Source: Basilea psittacipulmonis DSM 24701
GTDB taxonomy: Bacteria > Pseudomonadota > Gammaproteobacteria > Burkholderiales > Burkholderiaceae_B
Assembly: GCF_000743945.1 (NCBI RefSeq)
Contig: NZ_CP009238.1
Location: 744,001-808,000 of the forward strand
Length of the DNA: 64,000 bases
Direction: 5' to 3'
Under the pieces are notes generated by a model. It ran no database searches, was not told the DNA's origin, and saw nothing but the letters and a program-made list of their open reading frames with translations. Shown piece by piece: positions 25,500 to 36,588 of the stretch; the first letter of the stretch is position 1; each line of letters begins with the position of its first letter. Made by a program: the position numbers and the translations under genes.

Positions 25500-28350
25500 A
25501 ATGACGCTCCTCGCCCGAACCATTTAGATTGCTGTCACAACGTTGGCAGATGTGATCAGCGTGATCGTTGACTTCGGGACGATAGTGCCAGCAACGCTCG
25601 CATTTTTCTTCTGCAGAAGGAGCAATGCTGAAACGTAGTTCTTCATCTTCACTGAGGTGTAGGTCAGCTCTAGAAACAATAAAGACAAATCTTAAATCAT
25701 CTTTTAGGCTGTTTAAAATATCGAAATCGGTACCACGAGCATAGATATCGACTTCTGCTTGTAAAGATGAACCAATCTTGCCTGCAGCACGAACATTTTC
25801 AAGTTCTTTGTTCAATAAAGCACGAATTTCTAAAATACGTGCCCATTTGTCGCTTAATGCTTGTTCATCGGCAAAGCTAGGCAATTGTTCGTAGGTATTG
25901 GTAAAGATAGTGACATCGTTAGCATTAGGTGTATCAGCCAAAGTTGTGCTACATAACACGCCCCAAGCTTCTTCAGCGGTAAACGACAAAATCGGTGCCA
26001 TTTGTTTGAGCAAAGATTGTGTGATGTATAGAAGGGCTGTTTGTGCTGAACGTCTAGCCAAACTATCTTTTTTCGTGGTGTATAGACGGTCTTTAAGGAT
26101 GTCCAAATAGAAACCACCTAAAAACTCAGAACAAAAGATCTGAAGCTGTGAAACAACAGGGTGGAACTCATATTTCTCGCAATGTGCTAAAACCTTATCT
26201 TGAAGTTTTTTCGTTTCGCTAATAGCATAACGATCCACTTCCAGTAATTGTTCCAAAGGCACTTTGTCTGTGTGAGCGTTGAAATCGCCTAAATTACCAA
26301 TTAAGAAACAAAGCGTATTGCGAATGCGACGGTAAGACTCCACCACGCGGTTAAGAATCTGATCAGAGATAGAAAGTTCGCCTGAATAGTCTGTAGAAGC
26401 CACCCAAAGACGAATAATCTCAGCACCTAAACGATCACTGACTTCTTGAGGAGCTACGGTGTTGCCTAAAGATTTAGACATTTTGCGACCTTCGCCATCC
26501 ACCGTAAAACCATGAGTCAATAATGCTTTATATGGGGCACGTCCGTATAACATGGATGACGTTAATAAAGAAGAGTGGAACCAACCACGGTGCTGGTCAG
26601 AACCCTCTAAATACAAGTCTGCAGGCCATGCGAGTTTCTCAGCATGTGAGCCTTGTCCATGATCTTTGCCACCCATCACCGTGTAATGCGTGGTACCTGA
26701 ATCAAACCAAACGTCTAAAGTATCCGTACCTTTTTCGTATAAGGCAGCTTCTTGATCACCAAGCATTTCTTCTACGGTGATGCGTTGCCATACCTCAATC
26801 CCTTCTTTTTCGATGCGATCCGCGATGATCTTCAATAGCTCCACCGTGCGTGGATGTAATTCTCCTGTTTCTTTGTGAACAAAGAATGCCATCGGCACGC
26901 CCCATTGACGTTGTCTTGATAAGGTCCAGTCAGGACGGTTGGCGATCATGGCATGAAGACGTGCTCGACCCCATGCAGGGAAGAATGCAGTGTCATCAAC
27001 GCCTTTTAGTGCGGTTTCTCTAAGTGTTGGACCATTGTCTTTAGGTTTGATGTCCATACCAGCAAACCATTGGCTGGTAGCACGGTAAATAATAGGCGTT
27101 TTATGGCGCCAGCAGTGCATATAGCTGTGGTTGAGTTTTTTCGATGAAATCAAGGTACCACAAGCTTTAAGAGCTTCGATGATTTTAGTATTGGCATCCC
27201 AAATTTTCATACCGCCAAATAAAGGCAGGGTAGATACATAAACGCCATCGCTCATAACAGGACTAAGAATGTCGCTGTCTTTTAGACCATTCGCTTTACA
27301 CGTCAAAAAGTCATCCACACCGTAAGCAGGGGCACTGTGAACGATACCTGTACCCGCATCGACTGAAACGTAGTCAGCAAGATAAACGGGGCTGATACGG
27401 TCATAACCACTATCCAGTGAACTTAAAGGATGATGGAAAGCGAGATTCGCTAGTTTTTCACCTTTACAGCTAGCAACAACTTCACCCTCAAGATCCCATT
27501 GTTTTAAGCATTCTGCCACACGGTCTTTGGCTAGAATTAAATAATTACCTGTAGGCAAAGCAGGTGATACTCTCACCAAATCGTATTCCAGTTCAGGATG
27601 GACGTTTAGTGCTTGGTTCGCAACGATTGTCCAAGGTGTTGTGGTCCAAATCACGATTGCACCGCTATCATCCAAGGTGTAATCAAAAGCGGCACTCACA
27701 CCGTTTAATTCTGAAAAAGGAAAGGCGACATCGATTGCATTATCAACACGATCGGCGTATTCTACTTCAGCTTCTGCCAAGGCTGAACCGCAGTCAAAAC
27801 ACCAGTTGACGGGTTTTAAACCACGATAAATATATCCTTTTTCAATCATTTCGCTCAATGCACGAACTTCATTGGCTTCATTTTTGAAATTCATCGTGAG
27901 ATACGGATGATCCCAGTCTGCTAATACGCCCAAACGGATAAATCCTGCTTTTTGACGTTCCACTTGTTCTTTGGCATATGCACGGGCTTTAGACTGTACT
28001 TCTTCGGTGGGTAAGCCTTTGCCATATTTTTTCTCGATTTGAATTTCAATCGGCATACCGTGACAATCCCAGCCAGGGATATAAGGTGCATCAAAACCCG
28101 CCATCGTCTTGCTTTTGATGATGATGTCTTTTAGGATTTTATTCGTGGCATGGCCGATATGAATATCTCCGTTTGCATAGGGAGGTCCATCATGAAGAAT
28201 AAATAGAGGTCTGCCAGCCGATGCTTGACGAATCGCCTCATACACTTTCTTTTCCTGCCATTCTTTGACCCATTGTGGTTCACGTTTAGGCAGGTTGCCA
28301 CGCATAGGGAAGTTTGTTTGGGGTAAGTTTAATGTATCTTTATAGTCCAT
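25492..28350 (-). CDS. ileS: Isoleucyl-tRNA synthetase
   Basis: The 952-residue class I synthetase charges tRNA-Ile. HIGH-motif region [18 protein letters not shown] is at about residues 52-69 and the KMSKS motif ([11 protein letters not shown]) at about 620; the CP1 editing domain with WTTTPWT lies between. The C-terminal zinc-binding site CERCWHY...CQRC is intact. Length matches the bacterial type I enzyme. The start overlaps the ribF stop and the end overlaps lspA, forming ribF-ileS-lspA. Confidence 0.97.
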   Translation of the reverse strand: MDYKDTLNLPQTNFPMRGNLPKREPQWVKEWQEKKVYEAIRQASAGRPLFILHDGPPYANGDIHIGHATNKILKDIIIKSKTMAGFDAPYIPGWDCHGMPIEIQIEKKYGKGLPTEEVQSKARAYAKEQVERQKAGFIRLGVLADWDHPYLTMNFKNEANEVRALSEMIEKGYIYRGLKPVNWCFDCGSALAEAEVEYADRVDNAIDVAFPFSELNGVSAAFDYTLDDSGAIVIWTTTPWTIVANQALNVHPELEYDLVRVSPALPTGNYLILAKDRVAECLKQWDLEGEVVASCKGEKLANLAFHHPLSSLDSGYDRISPVYLADYVSVDAGTGIVHSAPAYGVDDFLTCKANGLKDSDILSPVMSDGVYVSTLPLFGGMKIWDANTKIIEALKACGTLISSKKLNHSYMHCWRHKTPIIYRATSQWFAGMDIKPKDNGPTLRETALKGVDDTAFFPAWGRARLHAMIANRPDWTLSRQRQWGVPMAFFVHKETGELHPRTVELLKIIADRIEKEGIEVWQRITVEEMLGDQEAALYEKGTDTLDVWFDSGTTHYTVMGGKDHGQGSHAEKLAWPADLYLEGSDQHRGWFHSSLLTSSMLYGRAPYKALLTHGFTVDGEGRKMSKSLGNTVAPQEVSDRLGAEIIRLWVASTDYSGELSISDQILNRVVESYRRIRNTLCFLIGNLGDFNAHTDKVPLEQLLEVDRYAISETKKLQDKVLAHCEKYEFHPVVSQLQIFCSEFLGGFYLDILKDRLYTTKKDSLARRSAQTALLYITQSLLKQMAPILSFTAEEAWGVLCSTTLADTPNANDVTIFTNTYEQLPSFADEQALSDKWARILEIRALLNKELENVRAAGKIGSSLQAEVDIYARGTDFDILNSLKDDLRFVFIVSRADLHLSEDEELRFSIAPSAEEKCERCWHYRPEVNDHADHICQRCDSNLNGSGEERHYA

Positions 28351-29311
28351 GATTCAAAAAATAAGTTTTTGCTATTTTTACATCGTTTTGAATAGCGTTG
28401 GTTAGTGCTTCTAAATCTTGGAATTTTTCTTCAGATCGAACAAATTTCAAGAAAGAAACCGAAATAAGTTTTCCATAAGCATCTATCTGGGTATCCAATA
28501 AATGCACTTCAAGTAATAAGGCACCATCTGTCGTGACGGTAGGTCTAAAGCCGACACTGGCCACAGCAGGGATAGGCGTTTCTTTTAGACCGCTGACAGT
28601 TACAATATAAACCCCTGTTTTTAGGGCAGACAAGGGGTGAAGTTTTAGGTTTAACGTCGGGAAACCGAGGGTTCTACCTAATTTTTGTCCGTGAATGACG
28701 TGACCAGTCACTAGGTAAGGATGTCCTAATAGTTCATTAGCAAGGTCCATGTCACCGTCTGACAAGGCTTTTCTAACAGCGGTACTGGAATATCGTTGAT
28801 TTTCATCGTCTAGAATATCTTCAGCAATCACGAGTTCAAAGTTATATAACTTTGCGGCTTTTTCTAGCATAGAAATATCGCCTAATCGTTTGTGTCCAAA
28901 ATGAAAATCTTTACCCACAATTAACCATTTTACATTTAATTGGTCGATGAGGATGTCTTTAATAAAATCTTGAGGAGAAAGACGGGCAAACGCCTCATTA
29001 AATCGTTTAACGATAATATGCTCAATGCCGCATTCACGAATCGCCTGTATTTTATCTCGAGGGGACAAAATACGAGCGGGTGCTAATGCTGGATTATTTC
29101 GCTGGGTTGCAAAAAATTCTCTAGCATGAGGAATAAACGTTAAGACGGTGGGGATGAGATGTTTCTGGCGAGCAACTTTTACAAGATGCAATAAAAGCCC
29201 TTGATGGCCCAAATGAATGCCATCAAAATTCCCAATAGTTACGGCACTACCTTGATGATGGTTGGCTAGTGCATCACGATATAGATAGATATTCTTTTTC
29301 ACGGTGTACAA
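28340..29311 (-). CDS. ribF: Bifunctional riboflavin kinase/FAD synthetase
   Basis: RibF makes FMN and FAD from riboflavin. The 323-residue product has the N-terminal nucleotidyltransferase domain ([18 protein letters not shown], about residues 23-40; [10 protein letters not shown]) and the C-terminal riboflavin kinase domain ([20 protein letters not shown], about 205-224, followed by GVYIVTV). It overlaps ileS by 11 bases, the standard order in proteobacteria. Confidence 0.95.
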   Translation of the reverse strand: MYTVKKNIYLYRDALANHHQGSAVTIGNFDGIHLGHQGLLLHLVKVARQKHLIPTVLTFIPHAREFFATQRNNPALAPARILSPRDKIQAIRECGIEHIIVKRFNEAFARLSPQDFIKDILIDQLNVKWLIVGKDFHFGHKRLGDISMLEKAAKLYNFELVIAEDILDDENQRYSSTAVRKALSDGDMDLANELLGHPYLVTGHVIHGQKLGRTLGFPTLNLKLHPLSALKTGVYIVTVSGLKETPIPAVASVGFRPTVTTDGALLLEVHLLDTQIDAYGKLISVSFLKFVRSEEKFQDLEALTNAIQNDVKIAKTYFLNHGL

Positions 29312-29354
29312 TATATAATTTGACTAGTTTAGCATTAAGACACAGAGTAAGGCT

Positions 29355-30002
29355 ATGAATCACCCTAATTTACCTAAAAAACGTTTTGTAATATTGATTT
29401 CAGGACGCGGTTCGAATATGCGTGCCATCGTCGAAAAAAATCGTGATAATCAGCAGGTCGAGATTGCAGCGGTGATTTCTCATACGCCTGATAGTCAAGG
29501 ATTGCAGTGGGCAAAAGAACAAGGGATTGAGACAGAAGAAGTCTTGCATAAACATTACGCTAATCGTGAGGCGTTTGAGCAGGAACTCATCCAAGTCATT
29601 GATCGCTATCAGCCAGATTATATTGTGTTGGCAGGGTTTATGAGAATTTTAACCGCAGGATTTGTCACTCATTATGCGTCACGCGTGATAAATATTCATC
29701 CCTCTTTGTTGCCATCATTTATTGGCCTACATACCCATCAACAGGCTTTAGATATGGGCGTAAAGGTGCATGGTTGCACGATTCATGTGGTGACACCAGA
29801 ATTGGATCACGGCCCGATTATTGCCCAAGCGGTCGTCCCTGTTTGCGATGATGATACAGCCGATACCTTGGCATCGCGTGTGTTAAAAATGGAGCATACC
29901 CTTTATCCTAATGTGGTCAAAGGCTTGGCTGAAGGTCGCATTGTGATAAAGGATGATAAGGTTCAAAATCCTCAAGGATTGCTTTGGTTTCAAGAAAACT
30001 AA
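29355..30002 (+). CDS. purN: Phosphoribosylglycinamide formyltransferase
   Basis: PurN transfers a formyl group from 10-formyl-THF in purine synthesis. The 215-residue protein has the nucleotide-binding start VILISGRGSNMRAI, LAGFMRILT and the catalytic set NIHPSLLPSF, GCTIHVVTPELDHGPII with the Asn, His and Asp residues in place. It is divergent from ribF with a 43-base gap that must hold both promoters. Confidence 0.95.
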   Translation: MNHPNLPKKRFVILISGRGSNMRAIVEKNRDNQQVEIAAVISHTPDSQGLQWAKEQGIETEEVLHKHYANREAFEQELIQVIDRYQPDYIVLAGFMRILTAGFVTHYASRVINIHPSLLPSFIGLHTHQQALDMGVKVHGCTIHVVTPELDHGPIIAQAVVPVCDDDTADTLASRVLKMEHTLYPNVVKGLAEGRIVIKDDKVQNPQGLLWFQEN

Positions 30003-30105
30003 ACACCCATACTGACTATTGAAAATTTAAAAATTTGTAAAATTCTGCGTGCATACATAGCTTGGAATAAAATACGTGGAAAAGTAATTGAACATAAGGA
30101 ATGAT

Positions 30106-31428
30106 ATGTCAAAACCGCATAAACACCCCGTTAAAAAACGCCAAAATAATCAAGCGACACATCGCCGTGACATCTCTAAAAACAAAGTGGTTGGACGTAT
30201 CGAACAGATTGAATCGGTCCTAAAAGAGATATTGAATTGGGAGCATCCTGCCGATGTTATCTTGTCCCAATGGTTTAGAAAACATAAACAACTAGGGGCT
30301 AGAGATAGACATGAAGTAGCTGAAGCTGTTTTTGATGTGTTGAGACATTTAAAACAGTACCGCCAATATGCTGAAAGTGGTTTTGGATCGCATACTCGCC
30401 GATTGGCTATTTTAGGGCTATATGCGGTGATAGGTGAGTCGATATTTTCTCAACTACAGGAAGAAGAAAAGGACTGGTTAAAACGGTTGGCACTGATTGA
30501 TCCTGAAAGCCTATCGCCAGATGTGCGTTTTAGCATGCCTACTTGGTTGATTGAAAAATTAACGCATTTGCCCGATGCAAACAACTTATTTTTAGCTTTG
30601 AATGAAAAAGCACCATTGGATTTGCGTGTCAATATTTTTAAAGCTAATCGTGAAGATATCTTAGAAAAGGTGAAAGCCTATGAACCTCAAGCACAGGCAA
30701 CTCCTTATTCTCCATGGGGTATTCGCTTGTGGAATAAACCTGCATTAAGTCGTTGGCCCATGTTTGAAGCAGGTGAGATCGAAGTTCAGGATGAGGGAAG
30801 CCAGATTTTAGGCATGTTATTGGCACCTAAACGTGGCGAGATGGTTGTTGACTATTGTGCAGGTGCTGGAGGCAAAACCTTGCTGTTAGGGGCTTTAATG
30901 CGTTCTACAGGTCGCCTTTATGCGTTCGATGTATCAGAATCAAGATTGTCAAAAGCCAAGCCCAGACTGGCTCGTAGCGGTTTGTCTAATGTGACGACAG
31001 TGGTACTTCATAAAGAAAAAGATGAAAGAGTCAAAAGATTGGCCGGTAAAGCGGATCGTGTGTTAGTGGATGCACCTTGTACAGGAATGGGAACGTTAAG
31101 ACGTAATCCAGATTTGAAATGGCGACAAACGCCTGAAGATTTGAAGCAATTGGTCGAGCTTCAAAGCAAAATTCTTGATCAAGCCTGCACTTTGTTAAAA
31201 CCGGGAGGTCGCTTGGTATATTCTACTTGCAGTTTATTGCCTCAAGAAAATGAGTTACAGATTCAATCATTTTTGAATAGACATCCTGAGTTTGAGTTAA
31301 AAGCGGTCAATGATCTGTGGGATGAACGATGCACAGGCTTGGTCATGCAAGATGCGTATTTGAAATTGCGCCCTGATTATCATCAAACAGATGGATTTTT
31401 TGCAGCGGTTTTAGAAAAGAGAAAATAA
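30106..31428 (+). CDS. RsmB/NOP-family RNA (cytosine-5)-methyltransferase
   Basis: The 440-residue protein joins an N-terminal NusB-like helical domain (about residues 40-130, LGARDRHEVAEAVFDVLRHL) to a class I methyltransferase with SAM motif VVDYCAGAGGKTLLLGAL (about 246-263), the VDAPCTGMGTLRRNPDLKW catalytic loop and the second catalytic Cys in YSTCSLLPQENE. Both m5C cysteines are intact. It may act on 16S rRNA, but whether it is RsmB itself or a paralogue cannot be told. ATG 30106 follows AAGGA by five bases; a TTG further upstream in frame is rejected. The stop abuts uvrD. Confidence 0.88.
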   Translation: MSKPHKHPVKKRQNNQATHRRDISKNKVVGRIEQIESVLKEILNWEHPADVILSQWFRKHKQLGARDRHEVAEAVFDVLRHLKQYRQYAESGFGSHTRRLAILGLYAVIGESIFSQLQEEEKDWLKRLALIDPESLSPDVRFSMPTWLIEKLTHLPDANNLFLALNEKAPLDLRVNIFKANREDILEKVKAYEPQAQATPYSPWGIRLWNKPALSRWPMFEAGEIEVQDEGSQILGMLLAPKRGEMVVDYCAGAGGKTLLLGALMRSTGRLYAFDVSESRLSKAKPRLARSGLSNVTTVVLHKEKDERVKRLAGKADRVLVDAPCTGMGTLRRNPDLKWRQTPEDLKQLVELQSKILDQACTLLKPGGRLVYSTCSLLPQENELQIQSFLNRHPEFELKAVNDLWDERCTGLVMQDAYLKLRPDYHQTDGFFAAVLEKRK

Positions 31429-33756
31429 ATGAATATTCCTTTTTTTGACAAGTTAAACGATAAACAAAAAGAAGCTGTTGTCAATGATGGCCAATATACG
31501 TTGGTATTGGCTGGTGCAGGAAGTGGCAAAACAAGGGTGTTGACGACCAGAATGTCGTATTTGACTACTCATGGGGTGTCTGTTTACTCCATTATGGCGG
31601 TGACATTTACTAATAAAGCAGCCAATGAAATGTTGTCGCGGATCCGAACAGTGATTCCGTTTGAATCGCGATATTTGTGGGTAGGCACTTTTCATAGTTT
31701 GAGTAATCGTTTTCTAAGATTGCATCATAAAGAAGCAGGTTTATCGCAAACGTTTGAAATATTGGATAGCTCAGATCAGTTATCTTTGATTAAACGCTTG
31801 ATTAAGGAACATTGTCCCGAGAAGTTGGAAGAAGAAAAAGCCTTACCATCTATTCTCCAAAATTTTATTAATAAAACCAAGGAAGAGGGCTTGCGTGCTA
31901 AAGATGCAACATCGTCGTCATTATTTCGGGCGAAAGATCCGTTTTTTGTTTCGATGTATGAGTTGTACGAGAAACGATGTGAACAGGAAAATGTGGTTGA
32001 TTTTGCGGAATTGATTCTGCGTAGCTATGAGGTGATGAGGGATAATGAAGCGATTAGACAGCACTATCAACGTCGATTCCGTCATCTTTTGGTCGATGAG
32101 TTCCAAGACACAAATATGCTCCAATACAAGTGGTTAAGAATATTTGCTGGTGCGGATACCTCGATTTTTGTAGTGGGCGACGATGATCAGTCGATTTACT
32201 CGTTTCGTGGCGCCAGGTCTGAAAATATGTCTGATTTTAAGCAGTCCTTGGCCAAAGATAATGTTGTGAAACTAGAACAAAATTATCGTTCAACCAGTCA
32301 TATTCTTGATACCGCCAACGCGATAATTCAAAAAAATAATAAACGATTAGGAAAAAATCTCTGGTCATCTAGTGGAGATGGCGAAAAGGTGCGGGTGGCT
32401 TGTTGGGAAAATGATTTTAATGAGTCAAAAGAGGTGCTTGAGCGAATAAAAGAATTTCATCGCGAGGGTAAACCGTATCGTGATATGGCGATTCTTTATC
32501 GTAATAATGCTCAGTCTCGAACGTTTGAACATGATTTGTACAATGCAGGCATTCTTTTTCATGTATATGGTGGGTTACGCTTTTATGATCGACAAGAAGT
32601 AAAAGATGTATTGGCGTATTTAAGGGTGATAGCGGATCTAAGTAGTAACAATTCGTTTTTACGTGTGGTGAATCATCCGCCTCGTGGTATTGGTAGTCGC
32701 ACGATAGAAAATTTACAAGAACATGCCAATGAAATTGGATGTCCGTTACATCAAGCGATTGAGGCCTTGCCCGCAAACTCACGTCATAAATTGCACGGGT
32801 TTATCGATTTGGTGAGTCGTTTGCGTGAAGTCGCTTATGAGAAAAATCTAGCGGAATTGGTCGCCTATGTGATTGAAGAGACAGGGTTAAGGACTTACTA
32901 TGCTGAAAAGCAAAAGGAAAAAGAGGATAAGTTAGAAAACTTAGATGAATTGGTCAATGCGGCGATGCAGTTTTGTATGGAAAATAATATGGCTAATCAG
33001 CCTGCCTTGACAAAAGAAACACCTGTAGAAGAGGAAGACACGATAAATTTACCTCCTTTGTTGGAATTTTTGAGTATGGCTTCTTTGGAATCGGGGGAAA
33101 ATCAAGCAAATCAATCCGATGATGCGGTCCAATTGATGACGATACATGCGTCCAAAGGATTGGAGTTTGATACGGTATTTTTGGTTGGATTGGAAGAGGG
33201 GATCTTGCCCTCTGAGTACAGTATTAAAAATGCCAGTGAGGATAATCATCTGATCGAAGAAGAAAGACGTTTATTCTATGTGGCCATTACACGTGCACAG
33301 CGATATTTATTCATTAGCTTGGTTATTTATCGTCGCTTGTACGGTAAGTTAGAAATGAAATTCCCCAGTCAGTTCTTAGAGGAAATGCCCGAAGAACACA
33401 TTCATTGGATAACAGAGAATCCTTTTTCTAAAACTGATGAATCAGAAACCTTGCATCAGCCTATTAATTGGGCCAGATCGGCTATCGCTGAAAAATTCCG
33501 AAATCTGGGCAAAAATGAAACAGAGGCGGTGCCAGTAACCGAGCACAAAGAATCTGTTCTTAAACATGGTGATATTGAGTATCGTCAAGGACAAAAAGTG
33601 TTTCATGAAAGCTTTGGTGAGGGCGTGATTACAGGGGTTTCGGAGCAGGGTAGCATGCCACAGGTAACCATCAACTTTATAGGAAAAGGTGGCGTGCGAA
33701 CGGCAAAAGGTCCGAAAACAGTGGCTTTGGGTTATGTTAAATTAACGTTTCTATAA
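31429..33756 (+). CDS. uvrD: DNA helicase II UvrD
   Basis: UvrD unwinds DNA during nucleotide-excision and mismatch repair and clears recombinase and polymerase. The 775-residue protein has all SF1A motifs: LNDKQKEAVV, LAGAGSGKTRVL (about residues 26-37), TFTNKAANEM, VDEFQDTNMLQYKW, VGDDDQSIYSFRGA, QNYRS, MTIHASKGLEFD and YVAITRAQRYLF, and a C-terminal Tudor-like tail (GEGVITGVSEQG). The ATG follows the methyltransferase stop directly, suggesting co-transcription. Confidence 0.95.
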   Translation: MNIPFFDKLNDKQKEAVVNDGQYTLVLAGAGSGKTRVLTTRMSYLTTHGVSVYSIMAVTFTNKAANEMLSRIRTVIPFESRYLWVGTFHSLSNRFLRLHHKEAGLSQTFEILDSSDQLSLIKRLIKEHCPEKLEEEKALPSILQNFINKTKEEGLRAKDATSSSLFRAKDPFFVSMYELYEKRCEQENVVDFAELILRSYEVMRDNEAIRQHYQRRFRHLLVDEFQDTNMLQYKWLRIFAGADTSIFVVGDDDQSIYSFRGARSENMSDFKQSLAKDNVVKLEQNYRSTSHILDTANAIIQKNNKRLGKNLWSSSGDGEKVRVACWENDFNESKEVLERIKEFHREGKPYRDMAILYRNNAQSRTFEHDLYNAGILFHVYGGLRFYDRQEVKDVLAYLRVIADLSSNNSFLRVVNHPPRGIGSRTIENLQEHANEIGCPLHQAIEALPANSRHKLHGFIDLVSRLREVAYEKNLAELVAYVIEETGLRTYYAEKQKEKEDKLENLDELVNAAMQFCMENNMANQPALTKETPVEEEDTINLPPLLEFLSMASLESGENQANQSDDAVQLMTIHASKGLEFDTVFLVGLEEGILPSEYSIKNASEDNHLIEEERRLFYVAITRAQRYLFISLVIYRRLYGKLEMKFPSQFLEEMPEEHIHWITENPFSKTDESETLHQPINWARSAIAEKFRNLGKNETEAVPVTEHKESVLKHGDIEYRQGQKVFHESFGEGVITGVSEQGSMPQVTINFIGKGGVRTAKGPKTVALGYVKLTFL

Positions 33757-33773
33757 ATCGTTTGTTTGAGTGC

Positions 33774-33802
33774 TTGACTTTTTGTTCAGTACTCAATACA
33801 AT
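33774..33802 (+). promoter_or_regulatory. Sigma-70-type promoter for tRNA-Val
   Basis: TTGACT (33774-33779) and TACAAT (33797-33802) are separated by 17 bases; the mature tRNA begins 13 bases after the -10. Confidence 0.8.
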
Positions 33803-33815
33803 AATCCACTTCATT

Positions 33816-33892
33816 AGGCGGTTAGCTCAGTTGGTTAGAGCGCTACGTTGACATCGTAGAGGTCGCTGGTTCGACTCCAGTATCGCCTACCA
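33816..33892 (+). tRNA. tRNA-Val (anticodon GAC)
   Basis: Cloverleaf visible: acceptor AGGCGGT / ATCGCCT (one G-T pair), anticodon stem CTACG/CGTAG around loop TTGACAT (anticodon GAC), T arm with GGTTCGACTCC, and an encoded CCA. Length 77 nt. Confidence 0.96.
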
Positions 33893-33917
33893 TCCCTCTC
33901 TTTTCATTGAATAGACC

Positions 33918-34577
33918 GTGCAAAACTGGAACGACTTCATCTATCAAGAATCTCAACAAGATTACTATCGAGCATTGATGTCGAAAATCGATGAGGCACG
34001 TTTATCCCAAAAGGCCATTTTCCCTGAAATATCCCAAGTTTTTCATGCTTTTGAACTAACCCCTTTTGATAAAGTAAAGGTGGTGATTTTGGGTCAAGAT
34101 CCTTATCATGGAGTGGGACAAGCCCATGGACTGGCGTTTTCAGTGAAACCCCATGTTCCCATTCCTCCCTCTTTGCAGAATATTTATAAAGAATTATCAG
34201 AAGATATATCAGGTTTCACGATTCCTGATCATGGTTGTTTGACGGATTGGGCAAAACAAGGCGTATTGTTGCTAAATGCTGTGTTGACGGTGGAACAAGA
34301 TCGTGCGAATTCCCATGCTAACTGGGGTTGGGAAGTGTTTACGGATCATGTTATCGCAAGTTTGAATCGTGAAAGAGAGCATCTGGTCTTTGTTTTGTGG
34401 GGAAAGTACGCCCAGAAAAAGGGTCAAGTAATCGATGAAACGAAGCATTTGGTGATTCGTTCTGCCCATCCCTCGCCATTATCCGCTTATCGAGGTTTTT
34501 TTGGTTCTAAACCGTTTAGCCAAATTAATCAATACCTCGTATCACAAGGTATCTCGCCGATTAACTGGCAAATTTAA
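33918..34577 (+). CDS. ung: Uracil-DNA glycosylase
   Basis: Ung removes uracil from DNA in base-excision repair. The 219-residue protein has the water-activating motif [18 protein letters not shown] (Asp and His, about residues 60-77), [10 protein letters not shown], and the DNA-intercalating [14 protein letters not shown] loop. It begins with GTG 33918, which gives the WNDF-type N-terminus common in the family; the next ATG (33978) would cut conserved residues. Confidence 0.95.
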   Translation: MQNWNDFIYQESQQDYYRALMSKIDEARLSQKAIFPEISQVFHAFELTPFDKVKVVILGQDPYHGVGQAHGLAFSVKPHVPIPPSLQNIYKELSEDISGFTIPDHGCLTDWAKQGVLLLNAVLTVEQDRANSHANWGWEVFTDHVIASLNREREHLVFVLWGKYAQKKGQVIDETKHLVIRSAHPSPLSAYRGFFGSKPFSQINQYLVSQGISPINWQI

Positions 34578-34650
34578 TCGATTAATTATTTTTGAATACC
34601 TCAGAATCGGTGTCAAGTTAGTGTCGTTCTACATAGGAATCGTCTGAGTG

Positions 34651-34664
34651 ATGTTATATAACAT
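34651..34664. promoter_or_regulatory. 14-bp palindrome in the ung-etfB gap
   Basis: ATGTTATATAACAT is a perfect palindrome in the 296-base gap between ung and etfB. It could be an operator, but nothing else supports this. The rest of the gap shows only an extended -10-like TGTTAAAAT at 34841-34849, 25 bases before the etfB start. Confidence 0.3.
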
Positions 34665-34873
34665 ATGCATAGTGATTGCTAAGTACTTATGCCATGATGA
34701 CTTTAACAGTTTTCTTTAAGATGGTGATTGAATAAAGGTATTGAAATACTGATAATGAGGCGATTGTCTGCCAAAAACAAACCTCTAATTGGACATAGCT
34801 GAAAAGACAGGTAAGAGTGTTCCTTGAATGTATTAAAATCTGTTAAAATTTGGCTTTATTTTGGAGGCGTTGA

Positions 34874-35620
34874 ATGAAGGTTCTTGTGCCAGTAAAACGA
34901 GTAGTCGATTACAACATTAAGGTTTTGGCAAAAACGGACGGAACAGGTGTTGATATTGATAATGTGAAGATGTCAATGAATCCGTTTGATGAAATTGCTG
35001 TAGAAGAGGCAGTACGTCTAAAAGAAGCGGGAATTGTCACGGAAATTATTGCGGTAACGTGTGGCGTTGCCCAGTCCCAAGATCAGTTACGTCAGGCTTT
35101 AGGAATGGGGGCAGACAGAGGGATTCTTGTGCAAACAGATGAAACGTTGCAACCTTTGGCGGTGGCAAAATTACTTGCTAAAGTTGCTCAAGAAGAGGCG
35201 GTCGATTTGATTATCATGGGGAAACAAGCCATTGATGATGATGCCAACCAGACTGGACAAATGGTATCTGCCTTATTAGACTGGCCTCAAGCCACTTTTG
35301 CAGGTAAAGTGAGTGTAACAGGTAATACTGCAACGGTAGAACGTGAGATCGACGGCGGGACAGAAACGTTGTCCATGACCTTGCCAGCCGTGATTACTGC
35401 AGATTTGCGTTTGAATGAACCTCGTTTTGTGACCTTGCCAAACATCATGAAAGCGAAGAAAAAACCGATTGATGTAAAAGAAGCTAGTAGCTTAGGCGTG
35501 GATATCGCTCCTCGTCTAAAAGCGGTTAAATTTGCAGAACCACAGCCAAGAAAAGCGGGTATTAAAGTTAACTCCGTCGCTGAGTTAGTGGCTGAACTTA
35601 AAAAAGCAGAGGTGATTTAA
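34874..35620 (+). CDS. etfB: Electron transfer flavoprotein beta subunit
   Basis: EtfB forms a soluble heterodimer with EtfA that carries electrons from acyl-CoA and other dehydrogenases to the quinone pool. The 248-residue product has the standard N-terminus [33 protein letters not shown], the AMP-binding [28 protein letters not shown] region and a C-terminal helical arm that recognises dehydrogenases. A GGAGG site precedes the ATG. Its last base is shared with etfA. Confidence 0.95.
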   Translation: MKVLVPVKRVVDYNIKVLAKTDGTGVDIDNVKMSMNPFDEIAVEEAVRLKEAGIVTEIIAVTCGVAQSQDQLRQALGMGADRGILVQTDETLQPLAVAKLLAKVAQEEAVDLIIMGKQAIDDDANQTGQMVSALLDWPQATFAGKVSVTGNTATVEREIDGGTETLSMTLPAVITADLRLNEPRFVTLPNIMKAKKKPIDVKEASSLGVDIAPRLKAVKFAEPQPRKAGIKVNSVAELVAELKKAEVI

Positions 35621-36564
35621 TGAGAACATTAGTGATTGCAGAGTTTGAAAAAGATCAGATTTCTTCTGCGACCTTGCATTGTGTGACCGCCGCTAAGCAG
35701 ATTGCCGCTGAATGTGACGTGTTATTGATGGGTCATCAATTATCTGCGTTAAGTCAGCAAGTCGCTGCTATCGAGGGGGTGTCAAAGGTTTTCGTGGTGG
35801 ATCATGAAAACTTTCAACATAGATTGGCTGAACAAGTATCTGCCCAAATTCTCGAGTTTCTTAAACAAAATGCGTCATATACGCATATTGTGTTTGCATC
35901 CAGCAGTTTTGGTAAAAATATTGCCCCTAGAGTCGCTGCAAAACTAGATGTTGCCCAAATTTCAGACGTAACTAAAGTGATAACTGCTCAAGAGTTTGAA
36001 CATCCTATCTATGCAGGTAATGTGATAGAAACTGTTCAGACAACGGATTCTAAAGTAGTGTTGACAGTTCGTACGACAGCCTTCACTAAAGCAGGTTTGA
36101 ATGGACAAGCCAGCGTGGAACATGTATCTGCTATCTCACCTGTTCGATCAGCGACTTTTGTATCACAACATATTCCTGTTAGCGATCGCCCTGATCTCAG
36201 TGCAGCTAAAGTAGTACTGAGTGGTGGCCGTGCATTAGGTAGTGCAGAACAGTTTAATGCTGTGTTGACACCGTTAGCGAATGTCTTAAATGCAGCAATT
36301 GGAGCCTCTAGAGCAGCCGTCGATGCAGGTTATGCACCGAATGATTTGCAAGTAGGCCAAACAGGTAAGATTGTGGCTCCAGAACTCTATATCGCAGTGG
36401 GTATTTCTGGTGCTATCCAGCATATAGCAGGCATGAAAGATTCAGGCTTTATCGTTGCGATTAACAAAGATCCTGATGCGCCTATCTTTAATATTGCTGA
36501 TGTGGGATTAGTTGCTGATCTATTTGAGGCGGTACCTGCATTAACACAGGCATTATCGTCATAA
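35620..36564 (+). CDS. etfA: Electron transfer flavoprotein alpha subunit
   Basis: EtfA binds FAD. The 314-residue protein has an N-terminal domain ([14 protein letters not shown]) and the C-terminal FAD domain with [47 protein letters not shown] and [18 protein letters not shown]. It overlaps the etfB stop by one base, so the subunits are translationally coupled. No acyl-CoA dehydrogenase gene is adjacent. Confidence 0.96.
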   Translation: MRTLVIAEFEKDQISSATLHCVTAAKQIAAECDVLLMGHQLSALSQQVAAIEGVSKVFVVDHENFQHRLAEQVSAQILEFLKQNASYTHIVFASSSFGKNIAPRVAAKLDVAQISDVTKVITAQEFEHPIYAGNVIETVQTTDSKVVLTVRTTAFTKAGLNGQASVEHVSAISPVRSATFVSQHIPVSDRPDLSAAKVVLSGGRALGSAEQFNAVLTPLANVLNAAIGASRAAVDAGYAPNDLQVGQTGKIVAPELYIAVGISGAIQHIAGMKDSGFIVAINKDPDAPIFNIADVGLVADLFEAVPALTQALSS

Positions 36565-36588
36565 AGCAAATTGAGGGTTTCATAAATA